Assembly: GCF_014198245.1 (NCBI RefSeq) | Contig: NZ_JACIHE010000025.1 | Span: 1-64,000 of the forward strand | Length of the DNA stretch: 64,000 bases | Source of the DNA: Bradyrhizobium sp. cir1 | Lineage (GTDB): Bacteria; Pseudomonadota; Alphaproteobacteria; Rhizobiales; Xanthobacteraceae | Direction of reading: 5' to 3' | Part shown: one piece after another, positions 25,964 to 35,266 of the stretch | How the letters are laid out: every line of letters begins with the position of its first letter | Numbering within the stretch: the first letter of the stretch is position 1 | The notes under the pieces: generated by a model | Databases searched by the model: none | What the model saw: only the letters and a program-made list of their open reading frames with translations | What the model was told of the DNA's origin: nothing | Made by a program: the position numbers and the translations under genes

Positions 25964-28831
25964 ATGAATTCGACCTGCGACAACGAGCTTGGTGCACACC
26001 GCGAGCAGAGCCCGGAGGCCCTGGTCGCGCTGAGCCAGCTTGCGCTCGATCGCATGGAGCAGGGCGTCTGCGTCTACGATGCCGACAACAGGATCGTGCT
26101 GGTCAACCAGAGTTACCTCTCGCTGTTCGACTTGTCGGCCGACGTGGTGCACATCGGCACGAGCTACCGCGGGGTGCTCGCGCACAGCGCGAGCCGTGGC
26201 AACTTCCCGGAGAGCGAGCTCGACGCCCTGTATTCGGCGCGGATCGCGCAGATCGCAGGCGGCAAGCGGTTCCGGACCGAGCAGCGGCTGGCGAGCGGCC
26301 TCGTCATGTCCCTCGAGCTGAAGCCGCTTCCCGGCGGCGGCTGGATGACGATCTGCGACGACGTCAGCCGCCTCGCCCGGCTCGAGGCGGAATTGCGCGT
26401 GCAGACCGAACGCAGCCAGCATGCGCTCGCCAACATGTCGCACGGCCTCATCATGTATGACGCCGACAGCCGCGTCGTCGTCTGCAACGAGCGCTTCCTG
26501 AAGCTCTATAATCTCGACCCCGAGATCGTGAAGCCCGGCGTCGCGCACAGTACGGCGATCGAACACTGGCTCTCGCGCGGCAACGTGGCGGGCATGTCGG
26601 CAGAGGAATTCCAAGTCACCAGGCTCGAGGACGTGCGCGCCAGGAAGGCGAAAGCCCTGCTGGTGATGCGCTACGACGGACGGATGGTGCAGGCGGTCTC
26701 CCGCTTCCTTCCCGACGGCGGCTGGGTGACGGTGCACGAAGACGTCACCGAGCGGCTGCAATACGAGGAGACGCTGCGGCAGCAGAACTTCATGCTCGAC
26801 GCGGCGCTTGAGAACATGGCGCACGGGCTCGCCTTCTACGACAGCGACATGCGCCTGCGCGTCTGCAACACCACCTACCGCAAGATCTACCTGCTCTCGC
26901 CGGAGGAGACCCGGCCCGGCACGCATCTTGGCGAGCTGATCGAGCGATCGATGGTGAACGGCGCGTTCGCCTCGGAATACAGCCCGCAGCAGATCCTGGA
27001 AGTCGCCCGCGCGCGGATCGCGAGCCGCGACTGCTCGCCGATGCGCCGGCGCATGTCGAACGGCACCGTGATTTCGGTTCGCTACTGCGCGCTGGCCGAA
27101 GGCGGCTTCGTCGCCACCTATGAGGACATCACCGAGCGCGAGCACGCCGTCGAGGAGCTGAGCGAGCAGTATCGGCGTTTTGATGCGGCCCTGAACAACA
27201 TGAGCCAGGGCCTGTGCATGCTCGATTCGAGCTTGCGCGTCATCGTCTGCAACCGCCGCTACATCGAGATGTACGGCCTGTCGCCCGAACTGGTGAAGCC
27301 GGGCGTCTCGATGCGCGAGATCATGGAACACAGTTGCGCGCTCGGCATCCATCCGAACATGACCGGCGCCAAGCTCTACGCCGATTATGTCGAGCGGCTG
27401 CGCGAGGGCGAGCACACGCTGCATCGCCACTTAAGCGACGGCCGCATCATCAAGCTCAATCACAAGCGGATGGAGCATGGCGGCTGGGTCGTCACCTATG
27501 AGGACGTCACCGAGCGGCACAAGGCCCAGGCCCGCGTGGCACACATGGCGCGGCACGACTCCCTGACTGACCTGCCCAACCGCACCCTGTTCCGCGAGAA
27601 GATGGGCGAGGGATTGAACCAGGTGGCGATAGCCGGCGGCGCGATGGCGGTGCTGTGCTTCGACCTCGACAATTTCAAGACCGTCAACGACCGCCTCGGG
27701 CATGCCGCCGGCGACCGGCTGCTGCGCTGGGTCGCTGCGCGCCTGAAGGAGAATGTCGGCGAGCACGACACCGTTGCGCGCCTTGGCGGCGACGAATTCG
27801 CCGTGCTCCAGCGCGGCCCGCAGCCGCAATCAGCCGAGAAGCTCGCCCGCCGCCTGGTCGAGATCATCGGTCACCCGCCCCCGCTGGAAAGCCAGGCGAT
27901 CCATGTCGGCGTCTCCGTCGGCATCGCGATCGCGCCCGATCACGGCCTGGACGCCGACGAGCTGATGAAATGCGCCGACCTTGCGCTGTACCAGGCCAAG
28001 GCCAAGGGGCGCGGCGCCCACCAGCTGTTCGAGCCCGAGATGGAGGAAGAGGCGCGCAGCCGGCACGCGCTGGAGCACGATCTGCGCGGCGCGCTGGAGT
28101 CCAACCAATTCCATCTGGTGTTCCAGCCGCAGGTGCGGCTCGCTTCATCCGAACTTACCGGCTTCGAAGCGCTGCTGCGCTGGAAGCATCCCTCACGCGG
28201 CTTGGTCTCGCCCGCCGAGTTCATCCCGATCGCCGAGGAGAACGGGCTGATCGTTCCGATCGGCGAATGGGTGCTGCGCACGGCCTGTGCCACTGCAGCA
28301 TCCTGGCCCGACGTCACTGTTGCAGTGAACCTCTCGCCGGTGCAATTCCGCTCCCGCGGGCTGGTGGCGTTGGTGACGAGCGCGCTTGCGGAAGCCGGCC
28401 TGCCGCCGCAGCGGCTCGAGCTCGAGGTCACCGAGACGGCGCTGCTCGACGACAGCGAGGCAACGATCGAGATCCTGCACCAGCTCCGCGCCCTCGGCGT
28501 GCGCGTCAGCCTCGACGATTTCGGCGTCGGCTATTCGTCGCTGAGCTATTTGCGCAAGTTTCCGTTCGACCGCATCAAGATCGACCGCTCCTTCGTCGGC
28601 ACGCTCGGCGAAAGCCCGGAGAGTGTCGCGATCGTCCGCACCATCGCAAGCCTCGGCTCCGTGCTCAGCGTCGAGACCACGGCCGAGGGCGTGGAGACCG
28701 AGGAGCAACTCGACTTCGTGCGCGAATGCGGCTGCACCGCGGTGCAGGGCTATTATTTCGGCAAGCCGTGCCCTGCAGCGGAGGTCGGCGGCACCATCGA
28801 GACGCTGAACGCGGTCCGGCGCGTGGCGTAG
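25964..28831 (+). CDS. PAS-GGDEF-EAL cyclic-di-GMP signalling protein
   Basis: A 955-residue protein without membrane helices. About four tandem PAS-like repeats fill residues 25-520; each starts with an L-x-x-M-x-x-G-(L/V)-x-x-(Y/L)-D motif and ends in a Y/C-D/E-D-V/I-T/S-x-R/E-linker. The GGDEF site is intact (GGDEF at 608-612), and the EAL domain has EAL at 735-737 and DDFGVGYSSLSYL, so both cyclase and phosphodiesterase activities are possible. The PAS repeats may sense a soluble or redox signal; no heme or flavin ligand was identified. It is alone between the carrier-protein cluster and the TTT transporter. Confidence 0.93.
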   Translation: MNSTCDNELGAHREQSPEALVALSQLALDRMEQGVCVYDADNRIVLVNQSYLSLFDLSADVVHIGTSYRGVLAHSASRGNFPESELDALYSARIAQIAGGKRFRTEQRLASGLVMSLELKPLPGGGWMTICDDVSRLARLEAELRVQTERSQHALANMSHGLIMYDADSRVVVCNERFLKLYNLDPEIVKPGVAHSTAIEHWLSRGNVAGMSAEEFQVTRLEDVRARKAKALLVMRYDGRMVQAVSRFLPDGGWVTVHEDVTERLQYEETLRQQNFMLDAALENMAHGLAFYDSDMRLRVCNTTYRKIYLLSPEETRPGTHLGELIERSMVNGAFASEYSPQQILEVARARIASRDCSPMRRRMSNGTVISVRYCALAEGGFVATYEDITEREHAVEELSEQYRRFDAALNNMSQGLCMLDSSLRVIVCNRRYIEMYGLSPELVKPGVSMREIMEHSCALGIHPNMTGAKLYADYVERLREGEHTLHRHLSDGRIIKLNHKRMEHGGWVVTYEDVTERHKAQARVAHMARHDSLTDLPNRTLFREKMGEGLNQVAIAGGAMAVLCFDLDNFKTVNDRLGHAAGDRLLRWVAARLKENVGEHDTVARLGGDEFAVLQRGPQPQSAEKLARRLVEIIGHPPPLESQAIHVGVSVGIAIAPDHGLDADELMKCADLALYQAKAKGRGAHQLFEPEMEEEARSRHALEHDLRGALESNQFHLVFQPQVRLASSELTGFEALLRWKHPSRGLVSPAEFIPIAEENGLIVPIGEWVLRTACATAASWPDVTVAVNLSPVQFRSRGLVALVTSALAEAGLPPQRLELEVTETALLDDSEATIEILHQLRALGVRVSLDDFGVGYSSLSYLRKFPFDRIKIDRSFVGTLGESPESVAIVRTIASLGSVLSVETTAEGVETEEQLDFVRECGCTAVQGYYFGKPCPAAEVGGTIETLNAVRRVA

Positions 28832-29036
28832 GGGCTTTCAGGCCTCCTCAAATTCCGCGTCTCGGCACACCTCCAAACGACCAATTGTCGCACGCCTCGT
28901 TTCCGCGGGGGTCGCGGCCTCGCCCATGCGGGCGATCCACTCAATGCGCTTTTCTTCTCCGGTGATTTCGGGGACAATCTCCTCATAACAATGAGAAACG
29001 GCGGTCCAACGAGTCCGCTGGGAGGGAGGTATTTCG

Positions 29037-30011
29037 ATGTCGCGATACGGGCTGAAGACGATTGCCTTTGCCGCCATGCAGGTTGTGGGCGCATTGCTCG
29101 CGACCGCCGCCAACGCGCAGGACTATCCCACAAAGCCGGTCACGCTGATCGTGCCGTGGCCGGCCGGCGGCTCGACCGATATCTCGATGCGCGCCATCGC
29201 CGACAGCGCCTCGAAGGTGCTGGGGCAGCCGATCGTGATCGACAACAAGGCCGGTGGCGGCGGCACGGTCGGTCCTGCGACCATGGCCGCCGCGGCGAAG
29301 CCGGACGGCTACACCATCTCGCAGATTCCGATCACCGTGTTCCGCCTCCCCCTGATGCAGGAGGTGTCATGGGATCCGGCGAAGGACTTCACCTATATCG
29401 TCCACCTCACCGGCTATACGTTCGGCGTGACCACCAGCGCGGAGTCGCAGTTCAAGTCCTGGAAGGACGTGGTCGAGTTCGCGAAGGCGAACCCGGGCAA
29501 GGTGACCTATGCGACGCCCGGCACCGGTACCTCGCTGCATGTCGGCATGGAGCAGATCGCGGCGATGTCCGGCATCAAGCTCACCCAGGTGCCGTTCAAG
29601 GGCGGCGCCGAGACCAACGCGGCCGTGCTGGGACAGCACACGATGCTGCAGGCGGATTCGACGGGCTGGCGGCCGCTGGTCGACGCCGGCAAGCTGCGGC
29701 TGCTGATGGTGTGGACCGGCGCGCGATCGCCGAACTATCCCGATGTGCCGACGCTGAAGGAGCTCGGCTATCCCATGGTCTATGATTCCCCGTTCGGCAT
29801 CGCGGGACCGAAGGGCATGGATCCAAAGATCGTCGCCAAGCTGCACGACGCCTTCAAGAAGGCGGTCGAGGATCCCGCGGTGATCGCCACGCTCGCCAAG
29901 TACGACATGGTGCCGAACTACAAGAACACCGACGACTACAAGAAGTTCGTCGTCGAGGTCACGGAGTCCGAGCGCAAGGTGATCGACACGCTTGGGCTCG
30001 CGAAGAAGTAG
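29037..30011 (+). CDS. TTT-family periplasmic substrate-binding protein (TctC/Bug)
   Basis: A 324-residue periplasmic binding protein of the tripartite tricarboxylate transporter family. The signal peptide runs to ANA-QDYP. The conserved Bug fold opening is KPVTLIVPWPAGGSTDI, and a later loop reads TYATPGTGTSLH. A very strong ribosome binding site (GGGAGGGAGG) precedes the ATG. It is the first of three transporter genes. The ligand (citrate, another carboxylate, or something else) cannot be assigned from sequence; this family expanded greatly in soil bacteria. Confidence 0.92.
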   Translation: MSRYGLKTIAFAAMQVVGALLATAANAQDYPTKPVTLIVPWPAGGSTDISMRAIADSASKVLGQPIVIDNKAGGGGTVGPATMAAAAKPDGYTISQIPITVFRLPLMQEVSWDPAKDFTYIVHLTGYTFGVTTSAESQFKSWKDVVEFAKANPGKVTYATPGTGTSLHVGMEQIAAMSGIKLTQVPFKGGAETNAAVLGQHTMLQADSTGWRPLVDAGKLRLLMVWTGARSPNYPDVPTLKELGYPMVYDSPFGIAGPKGMDPKIVAKLHDAFKKAVEDPAVIATLAKYDMVPNYKNTDDYKKFVVEVTESERKVIDTLGLAKK

Positions 30012-30033
30012 AGTTCTGCTGCCACACATGCCG

Positions 30034-30139
30034 GCGTCATCCTGAGGCGCGAGCCGCACTTGCGGCTCGCTTCGAAGGATGGACACGGGCACCGTCGCCC
30101 TTCGAGGGCCGCGCTGCGCTTCGCCACCTCAGGACGACG
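30034..30139. repeat. Palindromic intergenic repeat
   Basis: CGTCATCCTGAGGCGCGAGCC and a facing CCACCTCAGGACGACG form outer arms, with inner GCGAGCCGCACTTGCGGCTCGC and CCTTCGA/TCGAAGG pairs. It lies between the tctC- and tctB-like genes. Confidence 0.8.
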
Positions 30140-30159
30140 GTGATCCGAGAGCATTCCAG

Positions 30160-30645
30160 ATGAGAGATCAAACCAACGTCAAACTCCGCCTCTCCAATTC
30201 CGAGCTCTGGGGCGGGCTGATCGGGCTCGCACTCGGCGGCTTCGTGATCTGGTCGGGGCTGAAGCTGAAGCTCGGCACCATCAACGATCCCGGCTCCGGC
30301 TATGTGCTGTTCTACACGGGCATCCTGATGTGCGTGTTCGCGGGCTCCATCATCATCTCGGCGATCACCGAGGGCGGCCCGACGCTGGCCTCGCGCTGGG
30401 AGAACGTGCGCTGGAGCAAGCCGCTCCTCGTCATCGCCTGCCTTGCGGCGTTCTCCTTCGCGCTGGAGCCGCTGGGATTCTTGCTGTCGTCGATCCCGTT
30501 GCTGCTGCTGTTGCTGCGCCTGATTGATCCGGTGCGCTGGACGCTGGCGATCCCGATCGCCGTGCTGGTGCCATCAGGCATGTGGTGGGTGCTCAAGCGG
30601 CTGCTCTTGATCCAGCTGCCCTCAGGCCTGTTCGGGATCGGCTGA
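30160..30645 (+). CDS. TTT-family small permease subunit (TctB)
   Basis: A 161-residue inner-membrane protein with about four hydrophobic helices, the form of TctB. The start at ATG 30160 (MRDQTNVKLRLSNSELWGG) fits the family; the frame is open further upstream only across the palindromic repeat. Four bases separate it from the tctA-like gene. TctB proteins assist the large TctA permease; their exact role is poorly known. Confidence 0.9.
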   Translation: MRDQTNVKLRLSNSELWGGLIGLALGGFVIWSGLKLKLGTINDPGSGYVLFYTGILMCVFAGSIIISAITEGGPTLASRWENVRWSKPLLVIACLAAFSFALEPLGFLLSSIPLLLLLLRLIDPVRWTLAIPIAVLVPSGMWWVLKRLLLIQLPSGLFGIG

Positions 30646-30649
30646 CCGC

Positions 30650-32158
30650 ATGGATACGCTTGTCAACGTCGCACATGGGTTCGGCGTCGCACTGCTGCCG
30701 ATCAACCTGCTCTACTGCTTCATCGGCGTCTTCATCGGCACGCTGGTCGGCGTGCTGCCCGGCATCGGGCCGATCTCGGCGATGTCGCTGCTGCTGCCGG
30801 TGACGCTGTCGGGCACGCCGGAATCCGGCATCATCATGATGGCCGGCATCTATTACGGCTCGATGTATGGCGGCTCGACCACCTCGATCCTGGTCAACAT
30901 CCCCGGCGAAGCGGCCTCCGTCGTCACCTGCATCGACGGCCACCAGATGGCGAAGCAGGGCCGCGCCGGCCCTGCACTCGGCATCTCCGCCTTCGGCTCC
31001 TTCATCGCCGGCACGTTCGCGCTGGTCGCCTTGATGCTGGTGGCCCCAAAGCTCGCCAGCATCGCGATCGCGTTCGGCCCGGCCGAGTATTTCAGCCTGA
31101 TGGTGCTCGGCCTCGTCGTGCTCACCTTCCTGACCCAGGGCTCGATGCCGAAGGCGCTGCTGATGGCCTGCATCGGCGTCGTGCTCGGCCTGATCGGGCT
31201 CGACAGCATCACGGCACAGCCGCGCCTCACCTTCGGCCGCATGGAGCTGATCGACGGCATCGGTCTCGTGCCCGTGGTGATGGGCCTGTTCGGCGTTGCC
31301 GAGGTGCTGCTCAACACCGAGCAGGCGATCAAGCGCGACATCATCAACGCCAAGATCACACATCTGTTGCCAACCAAGGCCGATTGGCAAGCCAGCACCG
31401 GCCCCGTGGCGCGCGGCACGCTGCTCGGCTTCCTGCTCGGTATTCTGCCGGGCGGCGGCGCGGTGGTCGCCTCGTTTGCATCCTATGCGCTGGAGAAGCG
31501 GCTGTCGAAAACGCCGGAGCGTTTTGGTCATGGCGCAATCGAAGGCGTCGCGGGACCGGAATCCGCGAACAACGCGGCGGCCGGCGGCGCGTTCATTCCG
31601 CTGATGACGCTGGGCATCCCGCCGAACGTGGTGATGGCGCTGCTGCTCGGGGCCTTCGTCATCCACGGCCTGCAGCCGGGCCCGCTGCTGATCACGCAAA
31701 ACCCCGGCCTGTTCTGGGGCATCGTCGCCAGCATGTATATCGGCAACGTCATGCTGCTGATCCTCAACCTGCCGATGATCGGCATGTGGGTGCAGCTCTT
31801 GAAGCTGCCCTACAACATCCTGTTCCCCCTGATCATCCTGTTCACGATCCTCGGCGTGTACTGCTCGAGCAACAACGTGTTCGACGTCTATGTGATGATC
31901 GCGTTCGGCATCATCGGCTATTTCATGCGCAAGCTCGGCTACGAGCCGGCGCCATTGGTGCTTGCCTTCGTGCTCGGACCGATGCTGGAGAACAATCTGC
32001 GCAAGTCGCTGATCCTGTCGCAGGGCGATCTCTGGACTTTCGTGCAGCGGCCGATCTCGGCGGCGTGCCTTTCGCTTGCACTGGTGCTGCTGATCGCGCC
32101 GCTGCTGCCCGCACTGCGCAAGAAGCGCGAGCTGGTGGCGCTGGATGAGGGGGCGTGA
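30650..32158 (+). CDS. TTT-family large permease subunit (TctA)
   Basis: A 502-residue inner-membrane permease with about twelve hydrophobic segments. Typical TctA signatures are GTLVGVLPGIGPISAMSLLLP and a second inverted copy GFLLGILPGGGAVVASF, plus YYGSMYGGSTTSILVNIPGE. It forms the channel with the TctB-like protein and takes substrate from the periplasmic binding protein encoded upstream. It is complete, in one operon with the two other parts. Energised by a cation or proton gradient in known systems. Confidence 0.94.
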   Translation: MDTLVNVAHGFGVALLPINLLYCFIGVFIGTLVGVLPGIGPISAMSLLLPVTLSGTPESGIIMMAGIYYGSMYGGSTTSILVNIPGEAASVVTCIDGHQMAKQGRAGPALGISAFGSFIAGTFALVALMLVAPKLASIAIAFGPAEYFSLMVLGLVVLTFLTQGSMPKALLMACIGVVLGLIGLDSITAQPRLTFGRMELIDGIGLVPVVMGLFGVAEVLLNTEQAIKRDIINAKITHLLPTKADWQASTGPVARGTLLGFLLGILPGGGAVVASFASYALEKRLSKTPERFGHGAIEGVAGPESANNAAAGGAFIPLMTLGIPPNVVMALLLGAFVIHGLQPGPLLITQNPGLFWGIVASMYIGNVMLLILNLPMIGMWVQLLKLPYNILFPLIILFTILGVYCSSNNVFDVYVMIAFGIIGYFMRKLGYEPAPLVLAFVLGPMLENNLRKSLILSQGDLWTFVQRPISAACLSLALVLLIAPLLPALRKKRELVALDEGA

Positions 32159-32195
32159 AGGGCGCAATTGCCCCTCGCCGCTCCGATCAAGCTTC

Positions 32196-32274
32196 GTAGG
32201 GTGGGCAAAGGCGCGGATGCGCCGTGCCCACCATCTCTCTATGGTGGGCACGCTTCCGCTTTGCCCACCCTGCG
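32196..32274. repeat. Palindromic intergenic repeat, family C
   Basis: GTAGGGTGGGCAAAGGCG faces CGCTTTGCCCACCCTGCGG, with an inner GTGCCCACCAT/ATGGTGGGCAC pair. It lies between the convergent ends of the TTT operon and the MarR gene. Confidence 0.88.
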
Positions 32275-32300
32275 GCGTCTGCGCAAGAGGCACGGCGCGA

Positions 32301-32765
32301 TCACCCCTCGCCGGTCCCTTCAAGCCGATCGCGCAGAGCGCCAATCACGCGATGGGCCGCCTCGATCTCCTTCACTGACAGACCATCCGCCAGGCCGTTG
32401 ACCCATGGGGTCTGCAGGCGGCTGGCGGCGTCAGAGATCTGCCTGCCCTTGTCGGTGAGCACGACGAGCTGCGCCCGGCGGTGATGCGGATTGGTCTCGA
32501 ACGCAACGAGGCCATCCCGCTCGAGATCGTTGACGATCCGCTGCACATTCTGGCGGTTGGCGCCGAGATTGCGCGCCAGCCAGGCCACGGGCTCCGGGCG
32601 CTCGGCAGCGACGATCGCCCCCAGAATCTGCCAGCGCGCGCTGGTGAGGCCGAGCGAGGCGACCAGCCGATCACCGGCGGTCAGGAGCAGGCCGTTGACC
32701 CGGAACAGGTCGAGAATGAAGCCGGTCATGGCCTCGCCCGCCGGGGTCCGCTTGATCTTGGTCAT
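32301..32765 (-). CDS. MarR-family transcriptional regulator
   Basis: A 154-residue winged-helix regulator. The DNA-binding part reads LTSARWQILGAIVAAERP, LARNLGANRQNVQRIVNDLE and the wing FETNPHHRRAQLVVLTDKGR. It is divergent from the small monooxygenase gene at 32863 across 97 bases holding two palindromes (32785 and 32820), a classic layout for a repressor that controls its own gene and its neighbour. The inducer is unknown, perhaps a quinone or phenol handled by the monooxygenase. Confidence 0.92.
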   Translation of the reverse strand: MTKIKRTPAGEAMTGFILDLFRVNGLLLTAGDRLVASLGLTSARWQILGAIVAAERPEPVAWLARNLGANRQNVQRIVNDLERDGLVAFETNPHHRRAQLVVLTDKGRQISDAASRLQTPWVNGLADGLSVKEIEAAHRVIGALRDRLEGTGEG

Positions 32766-32784
32766 TTGTTGCGATTGTTCCGTA

Positions 32785-32802
32785 TTGACATCATCATGTC
32801 AA
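32785..32802. promoter_or_regulatory. MarR-type operator candidate 1
   Basis: TTGACAT-catc-ATGTCAA is a perfect 7-4-7 inverted repeat in the MarR/monooxygenase divergent region; an extra half site (ATGTCA) follows at about 32809. Confidence 0.65.
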
Positions 32803-32819
32803 ATATCTATGTCAGGTAT

Positions 32820-32832
32820 TGTCAAACTGACA
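32820..32832. promoter_or_regulatory. MarR-type operator candidate 2
   Basis: TGTCA-aac-TGACA is an inverted repeat sharing the TGACA half site of operator 1, about 30 bases upstream of the monooxygenase ATG. Confidence 0.6.
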
Positions 32833-32862
32833 TGATGATACCAACTTAAACGGAGTGATGCC

Positions 32863-33231
32863 ATGCCCGAGATGCGTCCGCTCGACCCGACTTTCCCGAT
32901 CGACCGCCAGATCGCGCTCGACGCCGGGCCCGTGGTGCTGGTCAATTTGTTCACGCTGGATGCCGCCGATGAACAGAGGTTCCTGAAGAACTGGCAGGAC
33001 GATGCCGCCTTCATGAAGCGGCAACCGGGTTTCATCTCGACCCAGCTCCACCGCGCAGTCGGCGACAATCCGACCTACCTCAACTACGCGGTCTGGGAGT
33101 CCAATGCGCACTTCCGTGCGGCGTTCACCCACCCGGAGTTTCGCGCGAAGATCGCGGACTACCCCGCATCCGCCGTCGCAAGCCCGCATCTGTTTCAGAA
33201 GGTCGCGGTAGCCGGCATTTGCGTGGCATAG
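32863..33231 (+). CDS. Antibiotic biosynthesis monooxygenase (ABM) domain protein
   Basis: A 122-residue single ABM-fold protein. Marks include VVLVNLFTLDAADEQRFL, KRQPGFISTQLH and NYAVWESNAHFRAAF, which place it with small ferredoxin-like dimeric monooxygenases (quinol monooxygenase, heme-degrading types). Such enzymes need no cofactor and often protect from quinones. GGAG precedes the ATG. It is controlled very likely by the divergent MarR protein. The substrate is unknown. Confidence 0.87.
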   Translation: MPEMRPLDPTFPIDRQIALDAGPVVLVNLFTLDAADEQRFLKNWQDDAAFMKRQPGFISTQLHRAVGDNPTYLNYAVWESNAHFRAAFTHPEFRAKIADYPASAVASPHLFQKVAVAGICVA

Positions 33232-33239
33232 CCGCCAAC

Positions 33240-33348
33240 GTAGGGGGGATTAGCCGAAGGCGTAATCCACCTTTTCTCGTGCGGCGACAGACGTGGTGGG
33301 TTACGCCGCCGGTCTGCGCTTCGCGCAGCCGCCTGCTAACCCACCTTT
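33240..33348. repeat. Palindromic intergenic repeat, GGGGGATTAG/GTGGGTTA type
   Basis: GGATTAGCCGAAGGCGTAATCC forms an inner stem, and GGTGGGTTACGCCGCCGGTCTG and GCAGCCGCCTGCTAACCCACC form another. It resembles a short mobile or extragenic palindromic repeat and is unlike families A to C. Confidence 0.65.
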
Positions 33349-33354
33349 CACACC

Positions 33355-35091
33355 TCAGCCCGCCGCCGGCAATACACTGTCCGCCGCCACGCCCCACGGG
33401 CGCTCGGCTGAGGCGAGCCCGATCAGGCGGCCCTGGATGTAGTCGCAACCCCAGTCGCGCAGCATGTTTGCGGCTTCTTCATCCTGCACCCATTCGGCGA
33501 CGGTCTTGATGTCGAGGCGGCGGGCGAGGTCGATCAGCGTCTGCACGAAGGCGCGGTCGTCGGCGGAGTGCGTGATGTTCTGCACGAAGGCGCCGTCGAT
33601 CTTGACGATGTCGACGCCGAGCTTGCGCAAGTTGCGGAACGAGGTGTAGCCGGCGCCGAAATCGTCGATGGCGATGCGGCTGCCGAAATTCTTCAGCCGC
33701 GTGACGAAGCCGCGCACGTCATCAATGTCCTGGATGGCGACCGTCTCGGTGATCTCGACGATCAACCGCTCGGCGACCCCGGGATGGGCCAGCATCAGCG
33801 ACTCGATGCCCGCCCACCAGTCCGGATCCATGGTGGTGTCGGGCGAGATATTAAGGCTGAGACTGACGTCGGGTGCGGCCGCGAGCTCGGCGACCACGAG
33901 CTCGAGCACGCGGTGATCGACCAGGCGGATGAGGCCGAGCCGCTCGGCGACCGGCACGATGTCGGGCGCGAGCAGCACTTGGCCGTCGCCCTGGTCCATC
34001 CGCACCAGGCATTCGTGGAATGCGCGCTGGCGCGAGACGGCTGCGACCACCGGCTCATAGGCGAGCTTGATGCGGCGCTCGTTCAGCGCTGTCACGATCT
34101 CGTCGGTGACGCGGATGTTGACGCGGCGCTGCGCGTCGCGCGTGGCGTCCGGACGCCAGGCCGCGAACGAGCCGGCGCGGCGGCGTTTTGCGGCGTCCAG
34201 CGTCTCATGGGCGCGATTGACCGCTTCATCGGTGTTGCGGGCATAGCGCGGCAGACTGACCGCGCCGATCGAGGCGGTGACCGAGACCGGACCGGATTTC
34301 GTCGGCACCACCTCGTCCCGGATGCCCGCGAGGAAACGCTCGGCAGCGACGTTCATGTCGTCGACGGTGCAGTTCTTCAGGATCAGGCCGAACTTGTTGC
34401 CGGAGAAGCGCCCGAGCACGTCGCCGCCGCGCAGGCGCGCGCGGATGCGCTTGGCGATGTCGAGGATGACGGCGTCGGCAACATCGAAGCCGAAAGCGTC
34501 GTTGACGCGGGCGAGGTGATCGATGCCGACCAGCATGAAGGCCGCTGTCGAGCGGAAGCGGGTCGTCTCCTCGATCGCCTCGGCCAGCGCCGCGATCAGA
34601 TGGGAGCGGTTGAGCTCGCCGGTCAGCGGGTCGAGCCGGGCCAGTTTGGTCAATTCCTCGTCACGGGCGTGGCGCTCATTGTTGATGCGGACGGAGCCGA
34701 TCGCACGCGTGGGGCGGCCATCGGGGCCGGCGAACCAGCGGCCGGTCTCCTCGATCCAGATCACGGGGTCGGAGGCGCTCATGCGCACGCCGTACTCGAT
34801 GCGGTAGGGCGTGCCGTCGGCGCCGTGCACGGGGAAGGTCTGCGCCAGCGCGGCGGTCCGCAGCGACTGCGCGGGCTCGATCAGCTTGGCGAATTCGGTG
34901 CCGGTCGCGAGCCGCTCGGCGGGGATGCCGGGAAAGACGGCGCTGACCTGCTCACCCCAGACGATGGCATCGCTGGCGATATCCCAGGCGAACACAGCCT
35001 GGCCGAGGGCGGCCAGGATGTCGGAGGCTTGCGGCAATGCGGGGGTCAAAATCGCCTCATTTCGGGACAGCGGGGAGTCCTGAGCCGGCAC
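33355..35091 (-). CDS. GGDEF-EAL protein with degenerate GGDEF site
   Basis: A 578-residue cytoplasmic protein: an N-terminal PAS-like domain (about 20-140), a GGDEF-type domain (about 145-310) and an EAL domain (about 330-575). The GGDEF motif is replaced by SGNKF (230-234), so cyclase activity is very unlikely. The EAL triad is ECL (360-362), with the metal-binding Glu kept, and NISPDT, EITETV, DDFGAGYTSF and VKIDGAF are all present, so phosphodiesterase activity remains possible. The start appears to be GTG. The protein could work as a c-di-GMP phosphodiesterase with a regulatory GTP- or c-di-GMP-binding pseudo-cyclase domain. Confidence 0.9.
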   Translation of the reverse strand: MPAQDSPLSRNEAILTPALPQASDILAALGQAVFAWDIASDAIVWGEQVSAVFPGIPAERLATGTEFAKLIEPAQSLRTAALAQTFPVHGADGTPYRIEYGVRMSASDPVIWIEETGRWFAGPDGRPTRAIGSVRINNERHARDEELTKLARLDPLTGELNRSHLIAALAEAIEETTRFRSTAAFMLVGIDHLARVNDAFGFDVADAVILDIAKRIRARLRGGDVLGRFSGNKFGLILKNCTVDDMNVAAERFLAGIRDEVVPTKSGPVSVTASIGAVSLPRYARNTDEAVNRAHETLDAAKRRRAGSFAAWRPDATRDAQRRVNIRVTDEIVTALNERRIKLAYEPVVAAVSRQRAFHECLVRMDQGDGQVLLAPDIVPVAERLGLIRLVDHRVLELVVAELAAAPDVSLSLNISPDTTMDPDWWAGIESLMLAHPGVAERLIVEITETVAIQDIDDVRGFVTRLKNFGSRIAIDDFGAGYTSFRNLRKLGVDIVKIDGAFVQNITHSADDRAFVQTLIDLARRLDIKTVAEWVQDEEAANMLRDWGCDYIQGRLIGLASAERPWGVAADSVLPAAG

Positions 35092-35266
35092 AGGATAGAG
35101 CCAGATTCGCCCTCGACCCTAGGCAAAGTTGATAAACAATTTGGAAACCACGTTGTGAAGTGAGAAGGGAACCAAACCGGCCCGCCCGGCATAGGCCTTG
35201 CGAGTACTGACACGCACCGGCGCCCGCGTCCCGAAACGCGACAGTGTCGGATCAACGGTGATCGCG

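Noticed and set aside
28838..29113. 91-codon minus-strand open frame before the TTT operon
   Set aside because: It overlaps the signal peptide region of the substrate-binding protein and has no ribosome binding site or recognisable domain; the end near 28838 might be coding but support is lacking.
30593..32344. 583-codon minus-strand open frame opposite the TctA gene
   Set aside because: His/Gln/Asp-rich low-complexity translation typical of the complement of a hydrophobic membrane protein; the plus-strand TctA gene has clear family signatures.
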